Shown: in pieces, positions 26,393-36,347 of the stretch
Layout: each line of letters begins with the position of its first letter
How positions within the stretch are numbered: position 1 is the first letter of the stretch
Source: Lysobacteraceae bacterium
Lineage (GTDB): Bacteria; Pseudomonadota; Gammaproteobacteria; Nitrococcales; AK92
Direction: 5' to 3'
Length of the DNA: 64,000 nt
NCBI GenBank assembly: GCA_012523465.1
Contig: JAAYIK010000007.1
Span: forward strand, 17,047 to 81,046
Translations under genes and position numbers: made by a program
The notes under the pieces: model-generated
Databases searched by the model: none
Told to the model about the DNA's origin: nothing
What the model saw: only the letters and a program-made list of their open reading frames with translations

Positions 26393-27549
26393 TGCTGCAA
26401 CTGTTTTGGCTCCTGTTGCCGGTGGCTGCGCTGTCCGGCTGGCTGCTGGGCCGCCGGGAGCGCTCCGGTGGCGGCCGCGCATCCTCCTCCAGGTTGCCGG
26501 GAGGGTATCTGCAGGGCCTCAACTACCTCCTCAACGAGCAGCAGGATAAGGCCATCGAGGTCTTCACCCGCCTGATCGAGGTCGACAGCGATACCGCCGA
26601 GCTGCACCTGGCGCTGGGCAGCCTGTTTCGCCGTCGCGGCGAGGTGGAGCGGGCTATCCGTATCCACCAGAACCTGATCGCCCGCCCTTCCATGACCCGG
26701 GAGCAGCGCGCCTACGCGTTGCTGGAGCTGGGGTTGGATTACATGAAGGCCGGACTGCTCGACCGCGCCGAGGCGCTGTTTCAGCAGGTGGCCGATTTCG
26801 ATGCCTACGTGGTGCCGGCCCTGCATCAGCTGCTCATCATCCATCAGCGGCACAGGGACTGGGAGCAGGCCATTGCCACCGCCAAGAGGCTGGAGGGGCA
26901 TGGCGCGCCAGGGATGCGCCCCCTGATCGCCCATTTTTACTGCGAGCAGGCCGAGCTGGCGCTGCAGCGCGGCGATGCCCGCCGCGCCCAGCAGCTGCTG
27001 AAAAAGGCGCTGGCCAGCGATCCCGGCTGCGTCCGTGCCAGCTTGCAGCTGGGCCTGCTGCAGCTGGAGCGGGGCAATCACCGGGCGGCGCTGCGCTCGC
27101 TGGCCAACGTCGAGCGCCAGGATCCGGCGTTTCTGCCGGAGGTCTTGGAGCCGATGCAGGAGTGCTACACTGCGCTGCGCCAGCCGGACCAGATGCAACG
27201 CGAGCTGGAGCGCCTGGCGGATGCCCATCCCGAAACCGGGGTCTCCTTGGCGCTGGCCGAGGTGATACGAGAACGGCAGGGCGTGCAGGCGGCGGTGAGC
27301 TACCTCCTGACGACGCTGCGGCGGGCGCCGACACTGACCGGAATCGGGCGCTTACTGGAGCTGATCGCTGAACGCGGCGGTCAGGCCGCCGATGTCGAGG
27401 AGCTGCAAATCATACGGGCAATCTTCGACGAGGTCTTAGCCGGCTACAACGACTACGAGTGCCGCCAGTGCGGCTTCTCCGGGCGCACGCTGCATTGGCA
27501 GTGTCCCAGCTGCCGCTCGTGGGGGACCGTGAAGCCGCTGCTGATTTGA
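26392..27549 (+). CDS. lapB: LPS assembly protein LapB (TPR and rubredoxin-type zinc domain)
   Basis: Membrane-anchored adaptor that hands LpxC to the FtsH protease and so limits lipid A synthesis. The 385 residues comprise an N-terminal helix (LQLFWLLLPVAALSGWLLG), a series of TPR repeats from about residue 38 (NYLLNEQQDKAIEVFTRLIE) to about 340, and a C-terminal zinc ribbon (CRQCGF ... CPSC). Its target gene lpxC lies in the same window about 19 kb downstream. Confidence 0.96.
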   Translation: MLQLFWLLLPVAALSGWLLGRRERSGGGRASSSRLPGGYLQGLNYLLNEQQDKAIEVFTRLIEVDSDTAELHLALGSLFRRRGEVERAIRIHQNLIARPSMTREQRAYALLELGLDYMKAGLLDRAEALFQQVADFDAYVVPALHQLLIIHQRHRDWEQAIATAKRLEGHGAPGMRPLIAHFYCEQAELALQRGDARRAQQLLKKALASDPGCVRASLQLGLLQLERGNHRAALRSLANVERQDPAFLPEVLEPMQECYTALRQPDQMQRELERLADAHPETGVSLALAEVIRERQGVQAAVSYLLTTLRRAPTLTGIGRLLELIAERGGQAADVEELQIIRAIFDEVLAGYNDYECRQCGFSGRTLHWQCPSCRSWGTVKPLLI

Positions 27550-27552
27550 GAG

Positions 27553-28284
27553 ATGGGTGAGCGATTGCAGCAACGAGACAACCGACACACGCGCCAGGGG
27601 CCGCGACTGATCGTGGCGCTGGATTTTCCCGCCGTGCGCCAGGCCGAGGAGCTGGCGGCCAAGCTGGAGCCCACCGCCTGCCGGCTCAAGATCGGCAAGG
27701 AACTGTTCGTGCGTGGCGGACCGCAGCTGATCGAGCGCCTCCAGGCGCGCGGCTTCGAGATCTTCCTCGACCTCAAGTTCCATGACATCCCCAACACGGT
27801 GGCGGCTGCCTGTCGGGCGGCGGCCGAGCTCGGCGTCTGGATGGTCAACGTGCACGCCTTGGGCGGCAGCGCCATGATGCAGGCGGCGCAGGAGGCAGTC
27901 GCCGCCGTTTCGACTCGGCCCTTGCTGATCGCGGTTACCGTACTGACCAGCCACGATGCCGCCAGCCTGCGTGAGCTGGGTTTGCCCGAGCCGGCCGTGC
28001 TGGTGCCGCAGCTGGCCCGCCTGGCGCGCCAGGCGGGGCTCGACGGGGTGGTCTGCTCCGCCCAGGAGGCGAGCCTGCTGCGGGCTCGGGAGGGCAGCAG
28101 CTTCTGCTTGGTCACGCCGGGCATCCGTCCCGCCGCCGCCCAGGCCGATGATCAGCGACGCGTCATGACTCCGGCTGAGGCGTTGGCGGCCGGTTCGGAT
28201 TATCTGGTCATTGGCCGGCCGATCACCGCCGCCCCCGATCCTATGGCGGCGCTGGCCAGCATTCTGGACGAGATCGCAGGCTAG
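27553..28284 (+). CDS. pyrF: orotidine-5'-phosphate decarboxylase
   Basis: Last step of UMP synthesis. TIM-barrel protein of 243 residues with the catalytic motif [13 protein letters not shown] (Lys-Asp-x-x-Asp array split across strands), LIVALDFP at the first strand and VTPGIRP with VIGRPI at the phosphate end. Starts three bases after lapB; a standard gammaproteobacterial lapA-lapB-pyrF order. Confidence 0.97.
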   Translation: MGERLQQRDNRHTRQGPRLIVALDFPAVRQAEELAAKLEPTACRLKIGKELFVRGGPQLIERLQARGFEIFLDLKFHDIPNTVAAACRAAAELGVWMVNVHALGGSAMMQAAQEAVAAVSTRPLLIAVTVLTSHDAASLRELGLPEPAVLVPQLARLARQAGLDGVVCSAQEASLLRAREGSSFCLVTPGIRPAAAQADDQRRVMTPAEALAAGSDYLVIGRPITAAPDPMAALASILDEIAG

Positions 28285-28340
28285 GCGCGTGTCGAGGAAC
28301 TTCCTGCCCCGGGCGGCGGTCAGCGATGTTAGAATGTCTG

Positions 28341-28690
28341 CGGGAGTCGGCCGGACAGTCGCTGCGTCGGTCTCGGCGCGGAGGAAAGTCCGGGCTCCAC
28401 AGGGCAGGGTGCCAGGTAACGCCTGGGCGGCGTGAGCCGACGGAAAGTGCCACAGAAAACAGACCGCCGATGGCCTTCGGGCACAGGCAAGGGTGAAAAG
28501 GTGCGGTAAGAGCGCACCGCGCGGGTGGTAACACTCCGCGGCACGGTAAACCCCACCCGGAGCAAGACCAAATAGGGGAGCTATGGTGTGGCCCGCACCG
28601 CTCTCGGGTAGGTCGCTAGAGGCGCACGGCGACGTGCGTCCCAGATGAATGACTGTCCTCGACAGAACCCGGCTTACAGGCCGACTCCCG
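28341..28690 (+). ncRNA. rnpB: RNase P RNA, bacterial class A
   Basis: Catalytic RNA that removes tRNA 5' leaders. The ends pair as helix P1 (CGGGAGTCGGCC near 28341 with GGCCGACTCCCG near 28679-28690). Conserved cores are present: GAGGAAAGTCCGGGCTCC after the first helices, GGTAAACCCC in the middle, and the 3' core near ACAGAACCCGGCTTA. TAGAAT at 28330-28335 stands at the right distance for a -10 element; no good -35 is visible. No clear intrinsic terminator follows. Location just upstream of mraZ is also seen in pseudomonads. Confidence 0.97.
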
Positions 28691-28790
28691 CCCTTCCTTC
28701 CTCGCTTCTCCCTTTCCGACCCCACCACCCGTCCCGCTTAGCCGTGGCCTTTGAACGGTCTTTAGCATTTTTTTCTAAGCGAATGATTTG

Positions 28791-28831
28791 TCTGTCGAAA
28801 TCGTCTCGCTCTGCGGAGGAGCTTCGACAGA
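28791..28831. promoter_or_regulatory. 9-bp inverted repeat upstream of the mra promoter
   Basis: TCTGTCGAA at 28791-28799 and TTCGACAGA at 28823-28831 form a perfect 9-bp dyad; an inner GCTC/GAGC pairing may extend it. It lies in an unusually AT-rich stretch (28750-28890) between rnpB and the mra promoter, about 58 bases before the -35. It could be an operator, or a processing or termination structure for rnpB. The rest of 28691-28888 holds no supported gene. Confidence 0.35.
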
Positions 28832-28888
28832 GTTTGCTTATCGTTCGTAAGTTATTGTTGATAAAGAAAGATTTCAGAAGAGGAATGC

Positions 28889-28918
28889 TTGACAACTTTC
28901 TCGCCGCCTCCCTATAGT
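28889..28918 (+). promoter_or_regulatory. mra (dcw cluster) promoter
   Basis: TTGACA at 28889-28894, an 18-base spacer, then TATAGT at 28913-28918: a near-consensus sigma-70 promoter. It stands directly before the MraZ boxes and 70 bases before mraZ, and is expected to drive the division and wall cluster. Confidence 0.85.
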
Positions 28919-28927
28919 GTGCCGAAG

Positions 28928-28952
28928 TGGGATAAAGTGGAAAAAAATGGAA
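28928..28952 (+). promoter_or_regulatory. three MraZ boxes
   Basis: TGGGA (28928), TGGAA (28938) and TGGAA (28948) recur with exact 10-base periodicity just downstream of the -10. MraZ is known to bind runs of TGGG-type repeats separated by five bases upstream of its own operon, so this is a typical autorepression site placed to block early transcription. Confidence 0.8.
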
Positions 28953-28987
28953 CCCGGTTGGCGTAACGGGGCCCAAGCGGGGGAGCC

Positions 28988-29440
28988 GTGTTTCGGGGGG
29001 TCAGCCATCTTAGTCTGGACGAGAAAGGGCGCATGTCGTTCCCGAGCCGCTATCGGGATCGGCTGATGGAGCTCTGTGGTGGTGATCTCGTCATCACGGT
29101 CGACCCCGAGCATTGCCTGCTCGTCTATCCCCTTCCGGCCTGGGAAGAAATTCAGCAGAAGCTGCAGCGGCTGCCGAGCTTCAATCCGGCCACGCGCAAT
29201 CTGCAGCGTCTTCTGATCGGCTACGCCACTGACGTGCAAATGGATGCTAATGGGCGCGTGCTGCTGCCGCAGCCGTTGCGCGAGTTCGCCTACCTGGAGC
29301 GCAAGGTGGTGCTCGCCGGCCAAGGCAACAAGTTCGAGCTCTGGGACGAAGAACGTTGGACCAAGAACTCCGAAGTCTGGTTGGCAGAAGCGCCGCAGAA
29401 CCTGGAGTCGGTGGCCGAGCTGGCGGATTTGACGCTATGA
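28988..29440 (+). CDS. mraZ: transcriptional regulator MraZ
   Basis: AbrB-fold ring-forming DNA-binding protein of 150 residues that represses the dcw promoter. The two SpoVT/AbrB-like repeats are visible: [18 protein letters not shown] near the start and [21 protein letters not shown] in the middle. Start is GTG 28988 behind GGGGGAG. It overlaps rsmH by 4 bases (ATGA). Confidence 0.96.
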   Translation: MFRGVSHLSLDEKGRMSFPSRYRDRLMELCGGDLVITVDPEHCLLVYPLPAWEEIQQKLQRLPSFNPATRNLQRLLIGYATDVQMDANGRVLLPQPLREFAYLERKVVLAGQGNKFELWDEERWTKNSEVWLAEAPQNLESVAELADLTL

Positions 29441-30387
29441 CAAGAGCCGACAGTGACGGTTCGGTGCACAGTCCCGTGCTGCGGGAGGAGGCGATCGCCG
29501 CGCTGGCGATCCGACCCGACGGGCTGTACGTGGACGGCACCTTCGGGCGCGGTGGCCACGCCAGCGAGATCCAGCGCCGGCTTGGGCCCCGTGGGCGGCT
29601 GTGGCTGATCGACAAGGATCCGGAAGCGATCGCCGAGGCGCGCGCCCGCTTCGGCGCTGATCCGCGCTGTCTCATCCACCACGGTTCCTTCGCCGAGCTG
29701 CGCGCGCTGGCGGAGCGCCACGGGGCGCTGGGGAGTATCGACGGTCTGTTGCTGGACCTGGGAGTGTCGTCGCCGCAGCTGGATGCGGCCGAGCGCGGGT
29801 TCAGCTTCATGCGAGACGGGCCGCTGGACATGCGCATGGATAGCTCGCGCGGCATGACGGCGGCGCAATGGCTGAACTCGGCGGACGGCGAGGAGATTGC
29901 TCGGGTGCTGCGCGAGTATGGCGAAGAGCGCTTCGCCCGCCGCATCGCCCAGGCGATCGTGGCCTACCGCAACCAGCAGGGGCCGCTGCAGACCACCGGC
30001 CAGCTGGCCGAGCTGATCGCCGGCGCCGTGCCGGTCCGCGAGCGCCACAAGCACCCGGCAACCCGCAGCTTTCAGGCGATTCGGATACACCTGAACGGCG
30101 AATTGGAAGACTTGTCTCGGATTCTGGAGGACGCTTGTGATTTGCTAGCACCCCGCGGCCGCCTGGCGGTGATCAGTTTCCATTCGCTGGAGGACCGCTT
30201 GGTCAAACGCTTCATGCGGGCGCGCTCCAGCACGGCGCAGGTGCCGCCGGAGCTGCCGGTGATCCCTGAACAGCTCAAGCCGAAGCTGAGGCTGGTCGGC
30301 CGTGCGGTGCGGCCGAATGCGGCCGAGGTCGCTGCCAACCCGAGAGCGCGCAGCGCGGTGCTGCGGGTCGCGGAGCGGTTGCCGTGA
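29437..30387 (+). CDS. rsmH: 16S rRNA (cytosine(1402)-N4)-methyltransferase
   Basis: SAM-dependent enzyme methylating C1402 in the ribosomal P site. The 316 residues begin at the ATG overlapping the mraZ stop; the frame extends upstream inside mraZ but that part is not coding. Motifs: [16 protein letters not shown] loop [22 protein letters not shown], and the C-terminal [12 protein letters not shown]. Overlaps ftsL by 4 bases (GTGA). Confidence 0.97.
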   Translation: MTRADSDGSVHSPVLREEAIAALAIRPDGLYVDGTFGRGGHASEIQRRLGPRGRLWLIDKDPEAIAEARARFGADPRCLIHHGSFAELRALAERHGALGSIDGLLLDLGVSSPQLDAAERGFSFMRDGPLDMRMDSSRGMTAAQWLNSADGEEIARVLREYGEERFARRIAQAIVAYRNQQGPLQTTGQLAELIAGAVPVRERHKHPATRSFQAIRIHLNGELEDLSRILEDACDLLAPRGRLAVISFHSLEDRLVKRFMRARSSTAQVPPELPVIPEQLKPKLRLVGRAVRPNAAEVAANPRARSAVLRVAERLP

Positions 30388-30650
30388 GGCAGGGCCTGAT
30401 CCTGGTCGCGCTGGCGGCTGCACTGATGAGCACGGCGGTCGGCGTGATCCATTTCAAGCACCAATCTCGCCGGCTGTTCGCGGAGTCGCAGGAGCTGCTG
30501 CGGGAGGCCGACCGGCTGAACGTGGAGTGGAACATGCTGCAGCTGGAGCTGGCAGCCTGGTCGGCGCACGGTCGGATCGAGCGGATCGCCCGGGAGAAGC
30601 TGCAGATGCGCATGCCGCGCCGGACCGATGCCGTGATACTGAAACAATGA
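30384..30650 (+). CDS. ftsL: cell division protein FtsL
   Basis: Bitopic divisome protein of 88 residues: membrane helix at about 3-22 ([20 protein letters not shown]) and a periplasmic leucine-zipper-like coiled coil ([19 protein letters not shown]) that pairs with FtsB. Start is GTG overlapping the rsmH stop. Sequence similarity in this family is low, so the call rests on size, topology and position between rsmH and ftsI. Confidence 0.93.
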   Translation: MRQGLILVALAAALMSTAVGVIHFKHQSRRLFAESQELLREADRLNVEWNMLQLELAAWSAHGRIERIAREKLQMRMPRRTDAVILKQ

Positions 30651-30661
30651 GATAGGCAGAC

Positions 30662-32389
30662 ATGCTGCGCGATGCTCAACAGGAAAAATCCAGCCTGCCG
30701 CCTGCTTGGCGATCGGCCGCGCTGCTGCTCGGCTTCGGTCTGTGCGCCTGCATCCTGCTGGGGCGGGCGGTGGATCTGCAGGTGCTGGACAAGCAGTTCC
30801 TGCAGACCCAGGGCGACGCCAGGCACCTGCGGGTGGTAGAGATTCCGGCGCATCGCGGCGCGATCACTGACCGCAACGGCGAGCCGCTGGCGAGCAGCTC
30901 GCCGGTCGATTCGGTGTGGGTGAACCCGAAGGAATTTCTTGCCGCCGGAGCGGACAGCCACGAGCTGGCGCGACTGCTGGATCTGGAGCCGCGTCTGTTG
31001 GAGCGGCGCATCCGCGAGCGAGCCGATCGCGAGTTCCTGTACGTCAAGCGCCACGTTCCGCCTGATCTGGCCGAGCGGGTCATGGCGCTGAAGCTGCCGG
31101 GGGTATCGCTGGAGCGTGAATACCGGCGCTTCTATCCAACTGGAGAAGTGGCGGCGCACGTGGTCGGATTCACCGACATCGACGACCGCGGCCAGGAGGG
31201 CATGGAGCTCGCTTATGACCAATGGCTGCGGGGCGAGCCTGGGGCTAAGCGCGTGGTCAAGGACCGCTACGGCCGTATCATCGGCGACGTGGAGAGTCTG
31301 CGCGAGCCGCGCCCCGGCAAGGAACTGCGGCTGAGCATCGACCGCCGGCTGCAATACCTGGCCTATCGCGAGCTGAAGGCGGCCGCCCTCGAGCAGCAGG
31401 TGCGAGCGGCGTCGCTGGTGCTGCTCGACGTCACCACCGGGGAGGTGCTGGCCATGGTCAACCAGCCCGGCTACAACCCCAACAATCGTGCCGAGCTGAG
31501 CGGCCAGGTCGTGCGCAACCGCGCCGTCACCGATGCCTACGAGCCGGGCTCCACCATCAAGGTGTTCTCGGTGGCGGCGGCGCTGGAGTCGGGCCGGTTC
31601 CGCCCCGACACCATCATCGACACCGGCCCGGGCTACATGCGGGTGGGCAATTACACCATTCACGATACCCGTGCCTTCGGCAAGATCGATGTCAGCACCC
31701 TGATCCAGAAGTCCAGCAACATCGGCGTGGCCAAGATGGCGCTGGAGCTGGAGCCGGAAACGATCTGGGATACCTACGTCAGGCTGGGCTTCGGTTCGCC
31801 GCCGGGAACCGGTTTCCCAGGCGAAGCCTCGGGACTGATGCCGCCGCGGCCGCCGCAGCGCCCCGCTGAGCGGGCAGCCTTGGCCTATGGCTATGGCCTG
31901 TCGGTCACGCCGCTGCAGCTGGCTAGCGCCTATGCCACCATCGCTGCCGACGGCGTTCGGCGGCCGGTGTCGTTCCTGGCCTTGCCGGAGCCGCCGACCG
32001 GCGAGCAGGTGATCTCACCGGAAGTGGCCCGGCAGGTGCGGGCCATGATGGAGATGGTGGTGGCGGAGGGGGGTACCGCGCCGCAGGCCCGGGTGGCTGG
32101 CTATCGCGTCGCCGGCAAGACCGGCACGTCCCGCAAGGCCATCGCCGGCGGTTACGACGACAAGGCACACCTGGCCTATTTCGCCGGCTTCGCGCCGGCC
32201 AGCAAGCCGCGGCTGGCCATGGTGGTGGTGCTGGACGAGCCCAGCGCGCATTCCTACTACGGCGGTCGCGTAGCCGCCCCCGTCTTCAGCCGGGTGATGA
32301 GCGGCGCCCTGCGCCTGCTCAACGTGCCGCCGGACGATCTGCCCGGACTGGGCAGCTACGTCGCCAGCATCGGGGGGGTGAGACAATGA
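30662..32389 (+). CDS. ftsI: septal peptidoglycan transpeptidase FtsI (PBP3)
   Basis: Class B penicillin-binding protein for septal crosslinking, 575 residues. N-terminal membrane helix (LLLGFGLCACILLGRAV), pedestal domain with the GAITDRNGEPLASS motif, then the transpeptidase: SxxK in EPGSTIKVFS, SxN in QKSSNIGVAK, KTG in AGKTGTSRKA. All three catalytic motifs are intact. Overlaps murE by 4 bases. Confidence 0.97.
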   Translation: MLRDAQQEKSSLPPAWRSAALLLGFGLCACILLGRAVDLQVLDKQFLQTQGDARHLRVVEIPAHRGAITDRNGEPLASSSPVDSVWVNPKEFLAAGADSHELARLLDLEPRLLERRIRERADREFLYVKRHVPPDLAERVMALKLPGVSLEREYRRFYPTGEVAAHVVGFTDIDDRGQEGMELAYDQWLRGEPGAKRVVKDRYGRIIGDVESLREPRPGKELRLSIDRRLQYLAYRELKAAALEQQVRAASLVLLDVTTGEVLAMVNQPGYNPNNRAELSGQVVRNRAVTDAYEPGSTIKVFSVAAALESGRFRPDTIIDTGPGYMRVGNYTIHDTRAFGKIDVSTLIQKSSNIGVAKMALELEPETIWDTYVRLGFGSPPGTGFPGEASGLMPPRPPQRPAERAALAYGYGLSVTPLQLASAYATIAADGVRRPVSFLALPEPPTGEQVISPEVARQVRAMMEMVVAEGGTAPQARVAGYRVAGKTGTSRKAIAGGYDDKAHLAYFAGFAPASKPRLAMVVVLDEPSAHSYYGGRVAAPVFSRVMSGALRLLNVPPDDLPGLGSYVASIGGVRQ

Positions 32390-33906
32390 CGGCGCCAGCC
32401 TTGCCGATTGGACACAACCTCGCGGACCTGCTGGCTGGCCTGGTCCAGGTGGCGCCGGCACAGCAGCGTTCCGTCACCGGCCTGGCCCTGGACAGCCGAC
32501 AAGTGCGGCCAGGCAGCCTGTTCGCCGCGGTCGCTGGCAGCCAGCGGCACGGGCTGGAGTTCGTCGCGCAGGCGCTCCAGCGCGGGGCCGCTGCGGTCGT
32601 CTATGAGCCGGATTCGCGGGCGAATGCGGCGGCGGCCGAGCGTGCCTGTGCCGCCGCCGGGGTGCCGCTGCTGGCGGTGCCGGGACTGGGACAGAGCCTG
32701 AGCCTCATCGCCGGGCGCTTTTTCGATCATCCCAGCCGGGGCCTGACGCTACTGGGCGTGACCGGTACCGACGGCAAGACCTCGGTCAGCCAGTTCATCG
32801 TCCAGGCCTTGAGCGAAACTGCGCCCTGCGGGGTGATCGGTACCCTGGGTTACGGGCAGCTCGGCAGCCTGGAGCCTGCCTCCCACACTACCCCGGACGC
32901 GATCCGGCTGCAGCAGCTTCTGAACGACATGCGGGGCAGCGGCATCCGCTATGTGGCGATGGAAGTTTCCTCGCACGCGCTCGACCAGGGGCGGGTGGCT
33001 GCCTTGCGCTTCCGCGTGGCGGTGCTGACCAACCTTAGCCGCGATCATCTCGATTACCACGGCAGCCAGGAAGCCTACGCCGCCGCCAAGGCCCGACTGT
33101 TCGCCATGCCTGGCCTGGAGCACGCCATCCTCAACGCCGACGACGAATTCGGGCGCCGGCTGCTGGCCTCGCTGCCGGACGGGGTGCGGGCGCTGACCTA
33201 TTCCTTGTCGCCGGCGGCCGGCGCCGATCTGGTCTGCCAGAAATTGCATGCTCGTCCCAATGGCTTGGAGCTGCGGTTGCGCACGCCTTTTGGCGGCGCC
33301 GAGCTGTCTCTGCCGCTGCTGGGACGCTTCAACGCCGCCAATGCGCTGGCGGCGCTCGGTGCACTGCTGGCGCTCGAGGTCCCGCTGCCGGAAGCGGTCC
33401 GGCGGCTGCAGCGGCTGCGGCCGGTGGCTGGACGCATGCAGCGGCTCGGCGGCGGCGGGCAGCCGCAGGTGGTGATCGACTATGCCCATACGCCGGCGGC
33501 CTTGGCGGCTGCCCTGGATGCCGTGCGCGAGCACACCGAAGGTCGGGTCTGGTGCGTGTTCGGCTGCGGCGGCGAGCGCGACGCCGGCAAGCGTGCTGCC
33601 ATGGGGGCGGTGGCCGACGCCAAGGCCGACGTCATCGTCATCACCGATGACAACCCGCGTCGCGAGGATCCCGAGGCCATCTTCGCCGACATACTTGCCG
33701 GCGTGCAGCGGCAGCGGCCGCAGCTGGTGCATGACCGGGCCGCCGCGATCAGGCTGGCGCTGGAGCAAGCCGAGGCCGGCGATACGGTGCTGATCGCCGG
33801 CAAGGGGCACGAGGACTACCAACTGGTCGGTGAGCGCAGGCTGGCATTCAATGACGCTGCGGTGGCGGTCGCTGTCCTGCAGGAGCGTGCGGCATGGATC
33901 GACTGA
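32386..33906 (+). CDS. murE: UDP-MurNAc-L-Ala-D-Glu:meso-DAP ligase
   Basis: Adds the third peptide residue in wall precursor synthesis, 506 residues. ATP loop GVTGTDGKTSVSQF, carbamylated-Lys region with SSHALDQGRV, and the DNPR motif (ITDDNPRREDPEAI) that marks meso-diaminopimelate specificity over lysine. Overlaps ftsI by 4 and murF by 13 bases. Confidence 0.97.
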   Translation: MTAPALPIGHNLADLLAGLVQVAPAQQRSVTGLALDSRQVRPGSLFAAVAGSQRHGLEFVAQALQRGAAAVVYEPDSRANAAAAERACAAAGVPLLAVPGLGQSLSLIAGRFFDHPSRGLTLLGVTGTDGKTSVSQFIVQALSETAPCGVIGTLGYGQLGSLEPASHTTPDAIRLQQLLNDMRGSGIRYVAMEVSSHALDQGRVAALRFRVAVLTNLSRDHLDYHGSQEAYAAAKARLFAMPGLEHAILNADDEFGRRLLASLPDGVRALTYSLSPAAGADLVCQKLHARPNGLELRLRTPFGGAELSLPLLGRFNAANALAALGALLALEVPLPEAVRRLQRLRPVAGRMQRLGGGGQPQVVIDYAHTPAALAAALDAVREHTEGRVWCVFGCGGERDAGKRAAMGAVADAKADVIVITDDNPRREDPEAIFADILAGVQRQRPQLVHDRAAAIRLALEQAEAGDTVLIAGKGHEDYQLVGERRLAFNDAAVAVAVLQERAAWID

Positions 33907-35255
33907 TGCTGAGCGAGCTTGCCGAGATGCTGGGTTGCCCTCTGGTCGGCGCCGACGTGCTGGTCGATGCCGTCGCCAGCGACAGCCGCAAGCTGCCGCG
34001 CAATGCGCTGTTCGTCGCCCTGCGCGGTGCGCGCTTCGACGGCCATGATTTCCTCCCCGCCGCCCGCGAGGCCGGCGCGGTGGCGGCGATGGTGGACCGC
34101 CCCGGCGATTGGGGGCTGCCGTATCTGCTGGTGGAGGATACCCGGCGCGCGCTGGGGCAGCTGGCTGCGGCCTGGCGGCGCCGCTTGGGGTTGCCAGTGG
34201 TGGCGATCACCGGCAGCAACGGCAAGACCACCACCAAGGAAATGACGGCCGCAATCCTGGCCCACTGCGGTCCGACCTTGAGCACCGAAGGCAATCTGAA
34301 CAACGACATCGGTTTGCCGCTTACGCTGCTGCGCCTGGGTCGGGTACATGAGAACGTGGTCGTGGAGATGGGGGCCAGTGCGGCAGGAGAAATCGCCTAC
34401 CTGGCGGGACTGGCCCAGCCCAACGTCGGCGTGATCACCAATGCCGGTCCGGCCCATTTGCAGGGCTTTGGCTCGCTGGAAGGGGTGGCGCGCGCCAAGG
34501 GCGAGCTGCTGCAGGCGCTGCCGCCGACGGCGACGGCGGTGATCAACGCCGACGATGCCTTCGCTCCGCTCTGGCTCGGCTTCGCCGGGCAGCGCCGCGT
34601 GCTGGATTTCGGTATCGAACGGCCGGCCGCGGTCCGCGCCGAGCAGATCGATGGCGGCCGGTTCGTCCTCTGCACGCCGAAAGGCAAGGCCTGGGTTAGG
34701 CTGCCCCTGCCGGGCCGGCACAACGTGCTCAATGCCCTCGCTGCCGCCGCCGCGGCGCTGGCGCTGGACGCCTCGCTGGAGCTGATCGTGGCTGGCCTAG
34801 AAAAGGTCGCGGCCGTTCCCGGGCGGTTGCTGCGGCGCCAGGCCGCGCACGGTGCCTGGCTGCTGGACGACACCTACAACGCCAATCCGAGTTCGCTGCG
34901 GGCCGGGCTGGAAGTGCTGGCGGCCGAATCCAGCGAGCGCTGGCTGGTGCTGGGCGACATGGCGGAGCTGGGGCCGCAGGCCGCGCGGCTGCATGCCGAG
35001 GCGGGCCAGCTGGCCCGGCGGCTGGGAGTCCACCGGCTGTTCGCGGTCGGGCCGCTGGCGGCGTCGGCGGCGGAGCAGTTCGGCAGCGGCGGCGAGCATT
35101 TCGAGAACAAGACGGATTTGATTGCCCGCTTGACGGAGTTGTTGCAGCCAGGGGTGACGCTTTTGGTGAAGGGATCGCGTTCGAGCGGCATGGAGCAGGT
35201 CGTTGAGGCCTTGCTGGCGGCGCAGCCCCCGCGACAGGTATCGCTAGGAAACTGA
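33894..35255 (+). CDS. murF: UDP-MurNAc-tripeptide:D-Ala-D-Ala ligase
   Basis: Adds D-Ala-D-Ala to the stem peptide, 453 residues. ATP loop [24 protein letters not shown] substrate segment and [18 protein letters not shown] near the C-terminal domain. ATG 33894 is preceded by AGGAG at the right spacing; an in-frame ATG at 33906 is the alternative. The start lies inside the end of murE. Confidence 0.97.
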   Translation: MDRLMLSELAEMLGCPLVGADVLVDAVASDSRKLPRNALFVALRGARFDGHDFLPAAREAGAVAAMVDRPGDWGLPYLLVEDTRRALGQLAAAWRRRLGLPVVAITGSNGKTTTKEMTAAILAHCGPTLSTEGNLNNDIGLPLTLLRLGRVHENVVVEMGASAAGEIAYLAGLAQPNVGVITNAGPAHLQGFGSLEGVARAKGELLQALPPTATAVINADDAFAPLWLGFAGQRRVLDFGIERPAAVRAEQIDGGRFVLCTPKGKAWVRLPLPGRHNVLNALAAAAAALALDASLELIVAGLEKVAAVPGRLLRRQAAHGAWLLDDTYNANPSSLRAGLEVLAAESSERWLVLGDMAELGPQAARLHAEAGQLARRLGVHRLFAVGPLAASAAEQFGSGGEHFENKTDLIARLTELLQPGVTLLVKGSRSSGMEQVVEALLAAQPPRQVSLGN

Positions 35256-35257
35256 GC

Positions 35258-36340
35258 ATGCTGTTTTATCTGCTGAAATCGCTGGGCGAGTACGTCAGCG
35301 CCTTCAACGTGTTCCAGTATCTGACCTTCCGGGCGATTCTGAGCACGCTGACCGCGCTCGCCATCGCCCTGCTGGTTGGACCGGTGCTGATTCGCCGCCT
35401 GACTCTGCACCAAATCGGCCAGCAGGTCCGCAGCGACGGGCCGCAAAGTCATCTGTCCAAGGCCGGCACGCCTACCATGGGCGGCACGCTGATCCTGGTT
35501 GCGGTTGCTGTCGGTACCCTGACTTGGGCAGACCTGAGCAATCACTATGTGTGGCTGGTTCTGGCCGTCACCCTGGCGTTCGGCGGCATCGGCTTCGTCG
35601 ATGACTACAAGAAGCTAGTGCGCAAGAACAGCAAGGGTTTGTCGGCACGGGCCAAGTACTTCTGGCAGTCGGTGTTCGGCCTGGCTGCCGCGGTGGCGCT
35701 TTATTTGATGGCGCAGACGCCGGCGGAAACGGCGCTGCTGATTCCCTACGCCAAGGACCTGGCTCTGCCCCTGGGGTTGCTGTTCATACCCTTTGTCTAT
35801 TTCGTGATCGTCGGCGCATCCAATGCCGTCAATCTGACCGACGGTCTGGACGGCCTTGCCATCCTGCCCACGGTGCTGGTCGCCGGCGCCTTGGGCGTGT
35901 TCGTCTACGCCGCCGGGCACAAGGTTTTCGCGAACTATTTGGGCGTCCCTTACGTGCAGGGCGTGGGCGAGGTGGTGGTTTTCTGCGGCGCCCTGGTCGG
36001 CGCCGGGCTGGGCTTTCTCTGGTTCAACGCCTATCCGGCGCAGGTGTTCATGGGTGATGTCGGCGCGCTGGCGCTGGGAGCTGCCCTGGGTGTGTTGGCG
36101 GTGCTGGCGCGACAGGAGCTGGTGCTGTTCATCATGGGTGGCGTTTTCGTGCTGGAGACGGTGTCGGTGATCCTGCAGGTCGGCTCTTACAAGCTCACCG
36201 GCAAGCGGATCTTTCGCATGGCGCCCATCCATCATCACTTCGAGCTGAAGGGCTGGCCGGAACCGCGGGTGATCGTGCGCTTCTGGATCATTACCGTGAT
36301 CCTGGTGCTGATTGGCCTGGCCAGCCTGAAGATAAGGTAA
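35258..36340 (+). CDS. mraY: phospho-MurNAc-pentapeptide transferase
   Basis: Makes lipid I on the inner membrane; 360 residues with about ten membrane helices. Conserved cytoplasmic motifs: [27 protein letters not shown] (catalytic Asp pair), [13 protein letters not shown], and the C-terminal [13 protein letters not shown]. Two bases after murF. Confidence 0.98.
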   Translation: MLFYLLKSLGEYVSAFNVFQYLTFRAILSTLTALAIALLVGPVLIRRLTLHQIGQQVRSDGPQSHLSKAGTPTMGGTLILVAVAVGTLTWADLSNHYVWLVLAVTLAFGGIGFVDDYKKLVRKNSKGLSARAKYFWQSVFGLAAAVALYLMAQTPAETALLIPYAKDLALPLGLLFIPFVYFVIVGASNAVNLTDGLDGLAILPTVLVAGALGVFVYAAGHKVFANYLGVPYVQGVGEVVVFCGALVGAGLGFLWFNAYPAQVFMGDVGALALGAALGVLAVLARQELVLFIMGGVFVLETVSVILQVGSYKLTGKRIFRMAPIHHHFELKGWPEPRVIVRFWIITVILVLIGLASLKIR

Positions 36341-36347
36341 CAACGAC

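Noticed and set aside
28645..28917. A 90-residue frame between rnpB and mraZ
   Set aside because: It starts inside rnpB and ends in the mra promoter, with no Shine-Dalgarno. Its composition is that of an AT-rich regulatory region.
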